Of a stretch of 64,000 bases of DNA, positions 31,587-40,168 are shown in pieces (position 1 is the stretch's first letter; every line of letters starts with the position of its first letter). Location of the stretch: positions 1 to 64,000 of the forward strand of contig JANQLO010000006.1 of the NCBI GenBank assembly GCA_028280505.1, in the 5' to 3' direction. Below the pieces are notes generated by a model that saw only the letters and a list, made by a program, of their open reading frames with translations, was not told the DNA's origin and searched no databases. Position numbers and translations under genes: made by a program. This stretch comes from Chromatiales bacterium. Lineage in GTDB: Bacteria; Pseudomonadota; Gammaproteobacteria; Chromatiales; Chromatiaceae.

Positions 31587-32659
31587 GTGCGATCTATCCC
31601 GTGCAGATAGGCCGCTTCGGCGAGCAGTCGCGCGAGGTCGGTTTGTTCATGCCGTGTCTCGGGAACCGCCGGTGTCGGGGTGCCGTCCGGCCGTGGCTGC
31701 TCGGCCATGGCGGGGGGATCGGAAGCCATCTGTACCGGCCGGCTTTGGTGCTGCGGTGGCGGCATGGTTATCGGATCTTTTGTTGTTTGCGCATCGAATG
31801 CGTTCCCGCTGGTCGGTGCCGTTGTGCTCTCGGATGTCGTGGATGTTTCGACGGGCGTTATTGCTGAGGTATCGCCGGTCGTCGATGTTTTCCGGATCGG
31901 TCGAGACTCGCGGAGTGCTTCTTTCTTTATGCCCACAGAAGAAGCCTGGTGTTGATCTACTGTTGAATCCGTCTTTTTCTTATGGCGTGCGACGATGCGT
32001 GCCTTACGCCGTTGTGCCAGTGTCTTGTGGCTGGTTTTCCTATCGGTTTTTTTGTTCGTTGTTGGTTTTTTGGCTTCGGCGGAAGGTTTTGTCTTCGCGT
32101 CAGCGTCGGTTGCGATGGCATCGAGTCTTTGTTTTTTAACCCGCGACTCGGTCTGCGGGTTTAAGGCTTTTTTGCCAGTCTTGATCGACTGTGCTTGTGG
32201 CAAGGTTTTCGATTGTTTGGCTTCGTCTTTCGCGGCATCCGGTTCGCCGTATGCCTGCGGCCTTTTTTTATTCGGTTTTAATGGGCTTTCATCTTGCGCT
32301 CGCTTTTTTGCGGAGGCTTTGTCCGACGACGTGGTCGCCTTGGATGTGCTTCGTCCGGTTTTCGCGGGCGGATTGCCGGGCCTGCGTCGCTTGCCGGTAT
32401 GCAGGGCGGTTCTCGGAAGTCCGGTGTTTGTCGGCGTGGGACCGCTATCGGACTCGGCCCGATCGATTCCGAGCCCGTCGAGGGGATCGAACTGCATCAA
32501 TTCGCGCACCGCCTTCAACGCGATCGCCGATCCCGGCACCGCCTTGGCCGGTAGGGGATGAAGCAGGCGCGCGAGCCGCTTGCGCTGGCCGAGTTCGGTC
32601 CGACGCAGCAGGCCGCGACTCTTCGCCACGATTCGCCGAATGTCTTTAGCCTCTGTCAT
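31583..32659 (-). CDS. Lysine/serine/threonine-rich disordered protein of the tail operon
   Basis: This 358-residue protein has a short ordered-looking N-terminus (IRRIVAKSRGLLRRTELGQR, LARLLHPLPAKAVPG, LKAVRELMQFDPLDG) and a small helix at the very end (TDLARLLAEAAYLHGIDRT). The 200 residues between are low complexity and strongly basic, full of K, S, T, A and P (KKRAQDESPLKPNKKRPQAY, KPSAEAKKPTTNKKTDRKTS), like histone H1 tails. DNA or RNA binding, a filler of the tube, or a flexible tether between ordered ends are all possible. I recognise no family. It overlaps the next gene by 4 bases (ATGA). Confidence 0.5.
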   Translation of the reverse strand: MTEAKDIRRIVAKSRGLLRRTELGQRKRLARLLHPLPAKAVPGSAIALKAVRELMQFDPLDGLGIDRAESDSGPTPTNTGLPRTALHTGKRRRPGNPPAKTGRSTSKATTSSDKASAKKRAQDESPLKPNKKRPQAYGEPDAAKDEAKQSKTLPQAQSIKTGKKALNPQTESRVKKQRLDAIATDADAKTKPSAEAKKPTTNKKTDRKTSHKTLAQRRKARIVARHKKKTDSTVDQHQASSVGIKKEALRESRPIRKTSTTGDTSAITPVETSTTSESTTAPTSGNAFDAQTTKDPITMPPPQHQSRPVQMASDPPAMAEQPRPDGTPTPAVPETRHEQTDLARLLAEAAYLHGIDRT

Positions 32660-32674
32660 GGCTATTGTTTGGGT

Positions 32675-33136
32675 CTATGCGTCGTAGCTTTCTGTTCGCG
32701 ACATCTGCAGATGCATCAACACCTGTCCCATGGTCAGCTCACCGATCTGCTCGGGCGTCCAGCCGTATTCGCGTGCGAGTTGCAGCGAGGCCTGGGCCAG
32801 CGGGTCCTGCATGGCTTCGCTGAGTTCTTGCTCGCTGACATGGATGCCGCTGATGCGATTGACCCGGTCGAGCAGGAACTGCAGCAGGCCGGCGGACATG
32901 CTGCTGACCTCCTGTGCCGACAGCTCGGGTTGTACCAATGCGCGCTGCACCATCAGGGCCGCGGTCAAGTCGTCGTTGTCGCGGGCCGCGCGATTGATCA
33001 GGCGCAGGTCGTCGACGCTCAGCGGTTTCAGATGCACGAGCCGGTCTGCTTGCGGCGTGCTGCCCAACAGGCTTTGCGGGATCTCGATTTCGCTGATCTC
33101 ATGACTGCCGGCGAGTAGCTCCTCGGCACTTAGCAT
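32675..33136 (-). CDS. Tail assembly chaperone-like protein
   Basis: The ATG at 33136 overlaps the tube stop codon by one base (a GTG one codon upstream is also possible), giving 153 residues. It is acidic and helical, with LKPLSVDDLRLINRAARDND, ALVQPELSAQEVSSMSAGLL and REYGWTPEQIGELTMGQVL. The last motif (W-T-x-E-x-I-x-x-L-x-x-x-x-V) is the mark of tail assembly chaperone and gpG-like proteins. Its place after sheath and tube and before the tape measure is the conserved one. There is no obvious frameshift extension. Confidence 0.65.
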   Translation of the reverse strand: MLSAEELLAGSHEISEIEIPQSLLGSTPQADRLVHLKPLSVDDLRLINRAARDNDDLTAALMVQRALVQPELSAQEVSSMSAGLLQFLLDRVNRISGIHVSEQELSEAMQDPLAQASLQLAREYGWTPEQIGELTMGQVLMHLQMSRTESYDA

Positions 33137-33621
33137 CACGAATCCTCGGTGGTGATGTACAGCGCCTGGAAGCTCGCGTTTTCCATGACGAAATCGTCTT
33201 CGGGCAACTGATAGTTCCAGTTGCTGAGCTTGATGTCATGCAGGGTCAGCGTGCTGATCGACCCGCTCACGTTGTTGGCGACGCGCACCGTCATATTGAA
33301 TGCGGGTTGTTCCCAGGTACCGCCGGGACGTCCCTGAGATGCGCGACCGAGCAACAGGCTGAGCATGGCGCCGTTGATCATGGCGCGACCGATAGTACCG
33401 CTGATGTTGATATTGCCGGCGCGTAGTTGCGTGGCATAGCGCTGACCGATTTCGTGGAAGGCGCGAATGTCGGACGTGACTTCGATGCGCACGTCCTGGA
33501 CCCGACCGACGGTGACCAGCTCGTAGTTGTCGATGACCTCTTGCGCCGCTTCTCCCTCGGAGCCTTCGGGGGTCGACAACAGGATGGCGCCGTCGGCACC
33601 GGTGTAGACGTCAGTACTCAT
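33136..33621 (-). CDS. Tail tube protein
   Basis: At 161 residues the protein is beta-rich, starting with MSTDVYTGADGAILLSTPEG, with VGRVQDVRIEVTSDIRAFHE, GNINISGTIGRAMINGAML and the C-terminal MENASFQALYIT. The pattern of an early beta hairpin, the RAFHEIGQRYATQLRAG loop, then a final strand agrees with phage-type contractile tube proteins (T4 gp19-like superfamily). Multiple tubes are typical of eCIS; only one is present here. It starts 15 bases after the sheath gene. Confidence 0.7.
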   Translation of the reverse strand: MSTDVYTGADGAILLSTPEGSEGEAAQEVIDNYELVTVGRVQDVRIEVTSDIRAFHEIGQRYATQLRAGNINISGTIGRAMINGAMLSLLLGRASQGRPGGTWEQPAFNMTVRVANNVSGSISTLTLHDIKLSNWNYQLPEDDFVMENASFQALYITTEDS

Positions 33622-33636
33622 GGATACTCTCCCTAA

Positions 33637-34710
33637 TTATTCGAGGACCAGGGTCACGGCCACAAAGTCGATACTGAAGGTGGGTTGTAACAGGATATTG
33701 ACCACGGCACGGCCGTTGATTTCGTCCTGACGTGTTGCGGTGACCTCCAGGCTGTAGTTGGTCAACTGTTCGTCGACCAGCATGGTGGTGAGCGCGCCGT
33801 CGATCGCACCCTGTAACGCGGCTCTTACCCGTTCGTTGTTCAGGCGTCCGATGAAAGGGTTGGAGACCTTGCGGACAAGGGCCTTGGCGAAGTCCACAAT
33901 GCGTCGCGTGGTCACCTGGGTGAAGCCGCCGTCGTCGGTCGTCAGACCGCGCACGACACGCACGCCCTGGCGTTGTTCGAGCACGAAGATCCGGTTGTTG
34001 ACCAAGTTGACACGCTCGCCGTAGGAAAAACGCTGGGCCAATCGGCTGACGCTCACCAGACTCTTGTTGGTCGGGCTGGAATGTGGCGCGAGGGTCGAGA
34101 CAAGGCCGGCCACGGGAGCCGCCATATAGTTACCGGGCAATATGACGTCGACACCGGGATTGGCCGGGTCGGGCACGACATAGCCTGGTGCCGTCAGAAT
34201 GACGCGGTCGTTGGTGATCGTTTGGCCGGCGATGGTTGCGGCATCGGCACCGTCCGCACCGATGACGGCGATCATGTCCTGCGAGTTGTTCTCGGACGAC
34301 TCCAGAATCGGTTGCAATACCGCGAGTGCGGTGGTGGTATCCAGTTCGGGTGCGACCAGGATCTGGACGTCTTCTTTGACGATTTCGGCAAAGGCCGCTT
34401 CGTAATCCGCCTGCACGGCGCTTTGGGCGACGCCGCGGGCATACACGGTGCGCGCACCCGCCTTGAACAATTCACCGGCGATGCGCGTGAGATTCAGTGC
34501 GCGGGTCGCTATCGGGTCTGAATCGCCGAAGTTCTCGGCCGCCTCTGCGGCGGTGGATAGATTATGGGTTTCATCGACCCCGTCGGACGCTGTGCCGACG
34601 AGTCCGATATTGCCCGTTGATATGCCGCCGGCACCAATCAGGCCCTCGGCCCTGACCCGGATGTATGTGCCCGGCAACACAAGGTTCGCACTGACAAACT
34701 CTTCGGCCAT
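33637..34710 (-). CDS. Contractile tail sheath protein
   Basis: This 357-residue protein is a short sheath. The N-terminal half has VLPGTYIRVRAEGLIGAGGI, then STGNIGLVGTASDG, ELFKAGARTVYARGV, ILVAPELDTTTALAVLQPIL. The C-terminal sheath signature is clear: NLVNNRIFVLEQRQGVRVVR, GLTTDDGGFTQVTTRRIVDF, FIGRLNNERVRAALQGAIDG and the closing INGRAVVNILLQPTFSIDFV with the terminal strand. These strands link neighbouring subunits in the sheath mesh. It is the only sheath in the cluster. It shows contraction capacity of the particle. Confidence 0.93.
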   Translation of the reverse strand: MAEEFVSANLVLPGTYIRVRAEGLIGAGGISTGNIGLVGTASDGVDETHNLSTAAEAAENFGDSDPIATRALNLTRIAGELFKAGARTVYARGVAQSAVQADYEAAFAEIVKEDVQILVAPELDTTTALAVLQPILESSENNSQDMIAVIGADGADAATIAGQTITNDRVILTAPGYVVPDPANPGVDVILPGNYMAAPVAGLVSTLAPHSSPTNKSLVSVSRLAQRFSYGERVNLVNNRIFVLEQRQGVRVVRGLTTDDGGFTQVTTRRIVDFAKALVRKVSNPFIGRLNNERVRAALQGAIDGALTTMLVDEQLTNYSLEVTATRQDEINGRAVVNILLQPTFSIDFVAVTLVLE

Positions 34711-34754
34711 GATTGTCCCCCCTTACTGGGATCGAAGTTCGATATACGGGCGGT

Positions 34755-35843
34755 TCACAAGGCCACCCAACGCAGAGATCGGAATCGCGCAGTTGCGCTG
34801 TTCCGGCTTAAAAAACCAATGCTTCCGGCGGCTGGCGGCGTGTCGTCACTGCCGCTGATCACCGGAATCTGATCGATCGCCAGCTCGAATTCACCGTTTT
34901 GTTGAATCAGGCGGATGCTGTGCTCACCCGGGGCATAGGCATTGCCGTTGTCCTGCCCCCCCTGATCGAGAAAGGAGAAGTTGCCGTCGCTTTTGCGCCC
35001 GATGAACCGATAAGGCGTCGGCTGGCTCATGATGAAAAAATGGAAATTGTCGACATCGACGAAGTTGAACACCAGGCCGATGCCGCCGCTGTCGGCGCCG
35101 ATTTCGGCTTGCAACAACCAGTTCTGCGGTTGTGTTGCGACCGACGACGGCCGTAGCACCAGATAGGTACCGCGTTTGCTGGCATTGAATGCGTTGCTGC
35201 CGCCGCTGATTCCCGAGGTCTGTTCGAGTTGACTGTCCGCCGCGTCGTGAGCCCAGTTGCCGGGACCATCCGTTACCGGTGCGTCGTCGATGACGTCGAA
35301 AAGCGCGAGGGGATCTTGTTCGAAGGTCTGGTCGAAGAGTTCGCGCGGTGGGTTGTCGGTGGTGTGCAGCAAGAGATCGAGCGGCACCGAACTGATGACG
35401 CCGTCGGCGGCGTCCGGCAGGCGTTGGTACTCGAAATCCACATCGAAGCGAATGTCTTTACCGGCTGCGACATTGATCCCGTCGTCGGCGCCTTGATAAA
35501 GCTGGGAAAAGTCCGTGTCGCGCGTGATACGAAATATCCCCTGACTACGCAGATGCGTGGTGTCGGCGCCGATCAGCGCATTGGTGACGGCCGATTCGGT
35601 GCTGTTCAATCCCGCGATCGAATCCGCCTTCACGCGAATGACGACCTGCGCTTTGAGTCGCCGTGCATGGATCTCGCCAAGGGGCGCTTGGTTCAGGCCG
35701 ATGAACCCGCCGATACCCGCCGGATGTGTTTTCACCGGATTGACCAGCACGTCGGGCGTCAGCTCTGGACTTGCAGCCGGCGGCAACAGCCCGACGACAG
35801 CGAGGTTCAGTGCCTGCACGGCATCCGCTACGGTTGCATTCAT
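34755..35843 (-). CDS. First gene of the tail operon: putative tail-end protein with concanavalin-like C-terminus
   Basis: The 362-residue product has two parts. Residues 1-170 (AVADAVQALNLAVVGLLPPA-like start, then GEIHARRLKAQVVIRVKADS, FEYQRLPDAADGVISSVPLD) look like the tail-terminator or DUF4255-type protein that usually precedes sheath genes. Residues 180-362 form a beta domain: NWLLQAEIGADSGGIGLVFN, VDVDNFHFFIMSQPTPYRFI, HSIRLIQQNGEFELAIDQIP and SIGFLSRNSATARFRSLRW. This is the pattern of LamG/concanavalin-like or 3-keto-disaccharide-type sandwiches, often binding sugars. Such a fusion at the tail end is unusual. It lies 45 bases upstream of the sheath gene and begins the operon. Confidence 0.55.
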   Translation of the reverse strand: MNATVADAVQALNLAVVGLLPPAASPELTPDVLVNPVKTHPAGIGGFIGLNQAPLGEIHARRLKAQVVIRVKADSIAGLNSTESAVTNALIGADTTHLRSQGIFRITRDTDFSQLYQGADDGINVAAGKDIRFDVDFEYQRLPDAADGVISSVPLDLLLHTTDNPPRELFDQTFEQDPLALFDVIDDAPVTDGPGNWAHDAADSQLEQTSGISGGSNAFNASKRGTYLVLRPSSVATQPQNWLLQAEIGADSGGIGLVFNFVDVDNFHFFIMSQPTPYRFIGRKSDGNFSFLDQGGQDNGNAYAPGEHSIRLIQQNGEFELAIDQIPVISGSDDTPPAAGSIGFLSRNSATARFRSLRWVAL

Positions 35844-35927
35844 GACGGTTTATTACCGGCCATCCCTGACCGTTCTTCTGCTTCTTCGATCCTGATGGGG
35901 GAATGAGCTTACTGTCTTACCCCGCAA

Positions 35928-35956
35928 GGAATAGTTGACGACTACCGGAAAGTCAA
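35928..35956 (-). promoter_or_regulatory. Candidate sigma-70-type promoter of the tail operon
   Basis: On the minus strand a TTGACT -35 (35951-35956) and TATTCC -10 (35928-35933) are separated by 17 bases, about 85 bases upstream of the first tail gene's ATG. The -10 is a weak match. No other promoter-like site was found between here and 12297, which agrees with a single long transcript. Confidence 0.35.
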
Positions 35957-36356
35957 TGCGAGTTGGGGCGGTTTGAGTTCATCGGGTCACTAGTGTGAGC
36001 GAGTTCGCGATCAATGCATTTTCGTCGATCACGGGGCTTGCGCGGACACACGCTTGTCATCAACGTATGCAGGTTTTTGTTGTCTTAAGAATCAGCGTTT
36101 ACTTAATTCTTGAACGCTTGTTTTTAACGCGCGATGTGTTTTTTGATAAGAATGCTTATGAGTACAGAATTTGGTTCGATGCGGGTGTTATGTCGACATC
36201 GCAATAACTCATCGACAAACTTAATGCATCACGATGATCGACCAAGTGTTTATACCTGAGGTGTGGTTGGCGGAATGCGCTCAGCGTCGCAGCTGTGGCG
36301 GTGAGCATGATCGCGTGAGACAAGGAGAAAATCGCCAGCACAACTACGCTTGACGA
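35957..36356. other. Intergenic region between tail operon and nif region
   Basis: Nothing coding is convincing here. A GTG-started 70-residue plus-strand frame (35995-36207) has no recognisable content. The stretch is AT-richer than its surroundings. It marks the boundary between the two blocks; no attachment-site repeat was noticed. Confidence 0.35.
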
Positions 36357-36773
36357 TTACATACTCAGTTTACGCTCACCGGCAAACCGTATCGCTCCCA
36401 GATGGGCTGCAAGCGCGCTATCCATTGTGCGTGCGTGTAAATCGAACCAGTCCGGTATCTGCTGTTCGACATAGGCTCGGGGAAAGTCCATGGAACCGGC
36501 TTCGACCCTGCGTGCCATCCGGTGCAGATCACCCAGGACGCGTTCGTGCTCGCTCATGTGTATGTGAATAGGCGGAAACCCGCTTTGCTCCATCAGGGCA
36601 TTCTCCGCCGCGAAGTGTGCCTCGGTGTGTTGAACCAATTGACGGAACAGATCGGCGAACTCGGCATCCGTTGTCGACTGCATACGATTGACGAGTTCGA
36701 TGAACTCGTCGTGCGTCTCGTCCATGGTCGAGATGCCGAGATGATGATCCGGATTGTTGGGGTTGATCAGCAT
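36357..36773 (-). CDS. Bacteriohemerythrin
   Basis: The 138-residue four-helix protein has the di-iron ligand set: H in the DETHDEFIELVNR helix, H-x-x-x-E in VQHTEAHFAAENALM, H-x-x-x-H in HIHMSEHERVLGDLH, and H plus D in DWFDLHARTMDSALAAH. Hemerythrins bind O2 reversibly and are common near nif genes, where they may buffer or deliver oxygen to protect nitrogenase; that role here is inference. It is the last of four minus-strand genes (draT, SIR2-like, DUF1289-like, hemerythrin), 93 bases after the DUF1289-like gene. Confidence 0.9.
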   Translation of the reverse strand: MLINPNNPDHHLGISTMDETHDEFIELVNRMQSTTDAEFADLFRQLVQHTEAHFAAENALMEQSGFPPIHIHMSEHERVLGDLHRMARRVEAGSMDFPRAYVEQQIPDWFDLHARTMDSALAAHLGAIRFAGERKLSM

Positions 36774-36866
36774 AGTCGCAAAGTATCTCGTTTGAGTGAT
36801 GTTGATGCCATGCGCTGGATCAATATCCGGCTGGATCCAAAGCGCGGCTAATGTCAGACGAGTCGA

Positions 36867-37106
36867 TTACGTATGACGTTCGTTGCACGACTGTCGCCGA
36901 TGCTCGATGGATTTACGCAATTTTTTCGCGATATAGTCGCTGAAGGTGTCGACATTTTGGTATCGGTAGGTTATCGCCAGTTCGGTAAGGGACTTGAGCA
37001 ACTCGCGTAACGCCGCGATCTCGTCCAACGAACGTCCGCAGGTGAGGCAGCGCTCGCCGTCGTCGCGGCAGGCAGTCTTGCCTTGACAGGGTTTGAACTC
37101 GACCAT
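36867..37106 (-). CDS. Small cysteine-motif protein (DUF1289-like) in the draT operon
   Basis: The ATG at 37106 gives 79 residues and lies 4 bases after the SIR2-like gene; a longer in-frame start at 37193 would overlap that gene by over 80 bases. The N-terminus MVEFKPCQGKTACRDDGERC, then LTCGRSLDEIAAL, has the four-cysteine arrangement with G-R-x-L-x-E-I of DUF1289-type proteins, likely metal binding. A helical, basic end follows (SDYIAKKLRKSIEHRRQSCN). Close coupling with the SIR2-like gene suggests a shared job; function unknown. Confidence 0.55.
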   Translation of the reverse strand: MVEFKPCQGKTACRDDGERCLTCGRSLDEIAALRELLKSLTELAITYRYQNVDTFSDYIAKKLRKSIEHRRQSCNERHT

Positions 37107-37110
37107 GTGT

Positions 37111-38004
37111 TCAGCGGCGAATGCCCTCGGCGGAAACTTCGATCCGATCGTTTGCCGCATTGGCTCCGGTCGATGCGAGCAGGTCGTCGACATCGGCCTC
37201 GATCAGCTCGATGTTCATCTTTTTGCAGAAGCGTCGTTCCTTGTCGTTGGGTGCGGGGATCAGGGCCCATCCGGCCGGTTCGCCGGCGGCATAGATGAAA
37301 TCCGACAACACCATGCGTTCGGTGTCGCGTGTCATGCGCAGACCGAGGAACAGATATTGCCTGCCTTTGCGGTAGGACTTGATGAAGTCGGGAATCGCAA
37401 AACCGCCCATCAGCTCGGTGATGTAGTCCACATAGTCGGCATCGGAGGCGATGTAGGTCGCATCGGGTAGCGGGCTGCCCATGGGTTTGAACAACACCGG
37501 CAACGACGGATCGACCTCGCTTTGATCGATCTCGGATGCCGAGTAGCGTTCGCCATCGTAGTGATGAATACGGAAACGATAGTTGGTGCCGCCGATACGC
37601 GCGATACCGCGAATCAATGTATGCGGTGTATCGGCGAAGCTCGATTGCAACTGTAGATCACGATTGATATCGATGACATAAGACGGGCGACATTCGGCCA
37701 GCCAATCGTGTAGTGGCGCGCGTGTCCAGCTCTGGGTGTTGTAAGTCGTGTCGAGAAAACGGTGCAGTGTGCTGCGCCCGCGTTTGAGTTCGACATCCAT
37801 GGCGGCACGCGGGAACTCGTACATCAGGCGCGGTGCCATGGGCTTACCGTTGTTCATCGCCAGGATCAGACTGTCGCTGTCGGCCGGAATCGGTTCACCG
37901 GTCTCGGTGTTGACGCTGCCCTTGAGTGCGCCGGCGCCGAGATAGGGGACGATGTCTCCGGCATTGACGCCGGCGATGATGTCTTGCAGATGCGTGTCGC
38001 TCAT
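37111..38004 (-). CDS. SIR2-like NAD-dependent protein of the nif region
   Basis: The 297-residue product has the SIR2-type nucleotide loop near the N-terminus (DIVPYLGAGALKG, compare GAG-x-S in SIR2 families) and later FLGLRMTRDTERMVLSDFIY with RFCKKMNIELIEAD near the end, as in SIR2-family proteins that hydrolyse NAD+ or remove acyl/ADP-ribose groups. It lacks the zinc-binding cysteines of true sirtuins. SIR2-like genes of this kind occur next to draT in several diazotrophs. No draG (ADP-ribosylglycohydrolase) is visible in the window, so this protein may take part in NAD-linked control of nitrogenase reductase. That is inference. It has its own NifA/sigma-54 promoter. Confidence 0.7.
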   Translation of the reverse strand: MSDTHLQDIIAGVNAGDIVPYLGAGALKGSVNTETGEPIPADSDSLILAMNNGKPMAPRLMYEFPRAAMDVELKRGRSTLHRFLDTTYNTQSWTRAPLHDWLAECRPSYVIDINRDLQLQSSFADTPHTLIRGIARIGGTNYRFRIHHYDGERYSASEIDQSEVDPSLPVLFKPMGSPLPDATYIASDADYVDYITELMGGFAIPDFIKSYRKGRQYLFLGLRMTRDTERMVLSDFIYAAGEPAGWALIPAPNDKERRFCKKMNIELIEADVDDLLASTGANAANDRIEVSAEGIRR

Positions 38005-38038
38005 CGACTATGCTCCATGAAACTGATTAAAGAGCTTC

Positions 38039-38054
38039 TGCAAGAGATGGGCCA
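38039..38054 (-). promoter_or_regulatory. Sigma-54 promoter of the SIR2-like gene
   Basis: On the minus strand TGGCCC-N5-TTGCA matches the -24/-12 RpoN consensus (TGGCAC-N5-TTGCW) with one mismatch. It lies 35 bases upstream of the SIR2-like ATG and about 63 bases downstream of a perfect NifA site. Confidence 0.65.
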
Positions 38055-38116
38055 AGGCAACGGGTCGAATGCAATCAGAGGTTTAGCTTTGCCGGACGGC
38101 GGTGAGGCGGGTGATT

Positions 38117-38132
38117 TGTGACGTTTGCGACA
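38117..38132 (-). promoter_or_regulatory. NifA upstream activator site (TGT-N10-ACA)
   Basis: TGT-GACGTTTGCG-ACA is an exact NifA motif, which is palindromic and so reads in both directions. It is in the gap after draT and serves the sigma-54 promoter at 38039-38054, making the SIR2-like/DUF1289-like genes part of the nif regulon. Confidence 0.75.
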
Positions 38133-38147
38133 AACCGCGGTCGAGTA

Positions 38148-38990
38148 TCAACGCACGAGTTCTATTTGATAGACGCCGCCGATCACCAGGTGTTCCTGTT
38201 CGCCTTGCAGATGACCGGGCAGCAAACCGGGCATATAGAGCAGTTTGTAGACCGGTATCCTGGCGGCTATTACGTCGTCGCCGAACTCGTCGGCGCGCTC
38301 GCGTTCGCCGCTGAAGGAATTCAGGTTGTTCAGCAGCACGATAAAGGTCTGCTTGCTTGCCTGATGCAGGATCTCGTGCGAATCGATTCGATTGACGCCA
38401 CGATAAAGCAAGACATGTGTCTGCTCCGGTGCGCGTCGTTGCCATTCGTATTGGCAATAACTGAACAGCAGATCGAGTTGTGCCTCCAACGCATTGGTGT
38501 TGTACAGGCCGCGCGCACGATCGCTCAGATAGCGTGCGTAGGATTCCGAGCCGAAATCGTTCAATAGACCGTTATGACTGCGCGGTAGCAGGCCGAAGCG
38601 CGATTCCACCCATCCTTTTAGTACCGCGCCTTCGAGTCCGTCGTTGTCGAACAGCCAACCGCGTAGCAGGCGAAGGTAATCCGCCTTGTGACGCGTGCGT
38701 TTTCCGGTCGTCGGACCTCCGCCTGCCAATTCGGGATGGTCGAGCAGAAACCCGGAACGCATGTACGCGGTGAAATGACCGGCCCTTTCTTCGGGGGTGT
38801 CGCAGCGGTCGAGTTGTTCGAACAACGCGCGATGGACCTGCTTCACGCCGTCGATGGACAGCGCGACCGGGTGTTGTTGATAGGTCAGGCTGCCGAGGAT
38901 TTGCGGCGGGATGTTGCAGCGGTTGACCGGCAGTCGCGCTGCGGCGGGCAAGGAATCCCCATACCCCGGGTTTTGTCGGTGATCATCCAT
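38148..38990 (-). CDS. draT: NAD+-dinitrogenase-reductase ADP-ribosyltransferase
   Basis: The 280-residue protein matches DraT over its whole length: LPVNRCNIPPQILGSLTYQQ (typical N-terminus), HRALFEQLDRCDTPEERAGH, FLLDHPELAGGGPTTGKRTR, LRLLRGWLFDNDGLEGAVLK, GWVESRFGLLPRSHNG, and the C-terminal core HVLLYRGVNRIDSHE, ERADEFGDDVIAARIPVYKL. DraT uses NAD+ to ADP-ribosylate a surface arginine of NifH, switching nitrogenase off in response to ammonium or energy loss. NifH in this window has that arginine (R101). It is divergent from nifH and shares its upstream region. The partner draG is not in the window. Confidence 0.93.
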   Translation of the reverse strand: MDDHRQNPGYGDSLPAAARLPVNRCNIPPQILGSLTYQQHPVALSIDGVKQVHRALFEQLDRCDTPEERAGHFTAYMRSGFLLDHPELAGGGPTTGKRTRHKADYLRLLRGWLFDNDGLEGAVLKGWVESRFGLLPRSHNGLLNDFGSESYARYLSDRARGLYNTNALEAQLDLLFSYCQYEWQRRAPEQTHVLLYRGVNRIDSHEILHQASKQTFIVLLNNLNSFSGERERADEFGDDVIAARIPVYKLLYMPGLLPGHLQGEQEHLVIGGVYQIELVR

Positions 38991-39006
38991 ACATTCGATA
39001 AGGCTT

Positions 39007-39022
39007 TGTCGTGAATGCGACC
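39007..39022 (+). promoter_or_regulatory. Near-consensus NifA upstream activator site of nifH/draT
   Basis: TGT-CGTGAATGCG-ACC is a one-mismatch NifA site, 68 bases upstream of the nifH -24 element. It lies 17 bases from the draT start and may act on both directions. Confidence 0.5.
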
Positions 39023-39074
39023 GGCTTATGTCGTGTGGAAGTTAATAAAAAATCTATATAAAACAATGATCTAA

Positions 39075-40067
<993 letters not shown>

Positions 40068-40081
40068 GAGATTGCGTTCAT

Positions 40082-40103
40082 CGCCGGCCGCTTGCGGCCG
40101 GCG
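40082..40103 (+). terminator. Stem-loop between nifH and nifD (attenuator or mRNA stabiliser)
   Basis: CGCCGGCCGC pairs with GCGGCCGGCG, a perfect 10-bp GC stem with a TT loop. No T-run follows directly, so it more likely protects the nifH mRNA 3' end, as known for other nif operons, or causes partial pausing, than full termination. Confidence 0.7.
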
Positions 40104-40132
40104 GTTATCAAGCGTTTTTCATGACCCGGCCA

Positions 40133-40162
40133 TCCACAGATTAGTGGTGGCGGGAAAGGAGA
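40133..40162 (+). promoter_or_regulatory. nifD leader with the TCCACAGATT motif (shared with nifK)
   Basis: TCCACAGATTAGTGG then a GGCGGGAAAGGAGA ribosome-binding stretch precedes nifD by 6 bases. Nearly the same leader is before nifK (41736-41763). CCAC can pair with GTGG across AGATTA, giving a small hairpin just ahead of the binding site. Confidence 0.5.
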
Positions 40163-40168
40163 CTAGCC

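Noticed and set aside
12297..35843. Complete prophage
   Set aside because: No capsid, portal, terminase, integrase, replication or lysis genes and no attachment repeats were seen; only tail functions are encoded.
12297..35843. Type VI secretion system
   Set aside because: No TssJLM membrane complex, ClpV or Hcp-type tube; the sheath is of phage type and a tape measure is present.
35995..36207. 70-aa plus-strand frame between the tail operon and hemerythrin
   Set aside because: GTG start without ribosome site and no recognisable content.
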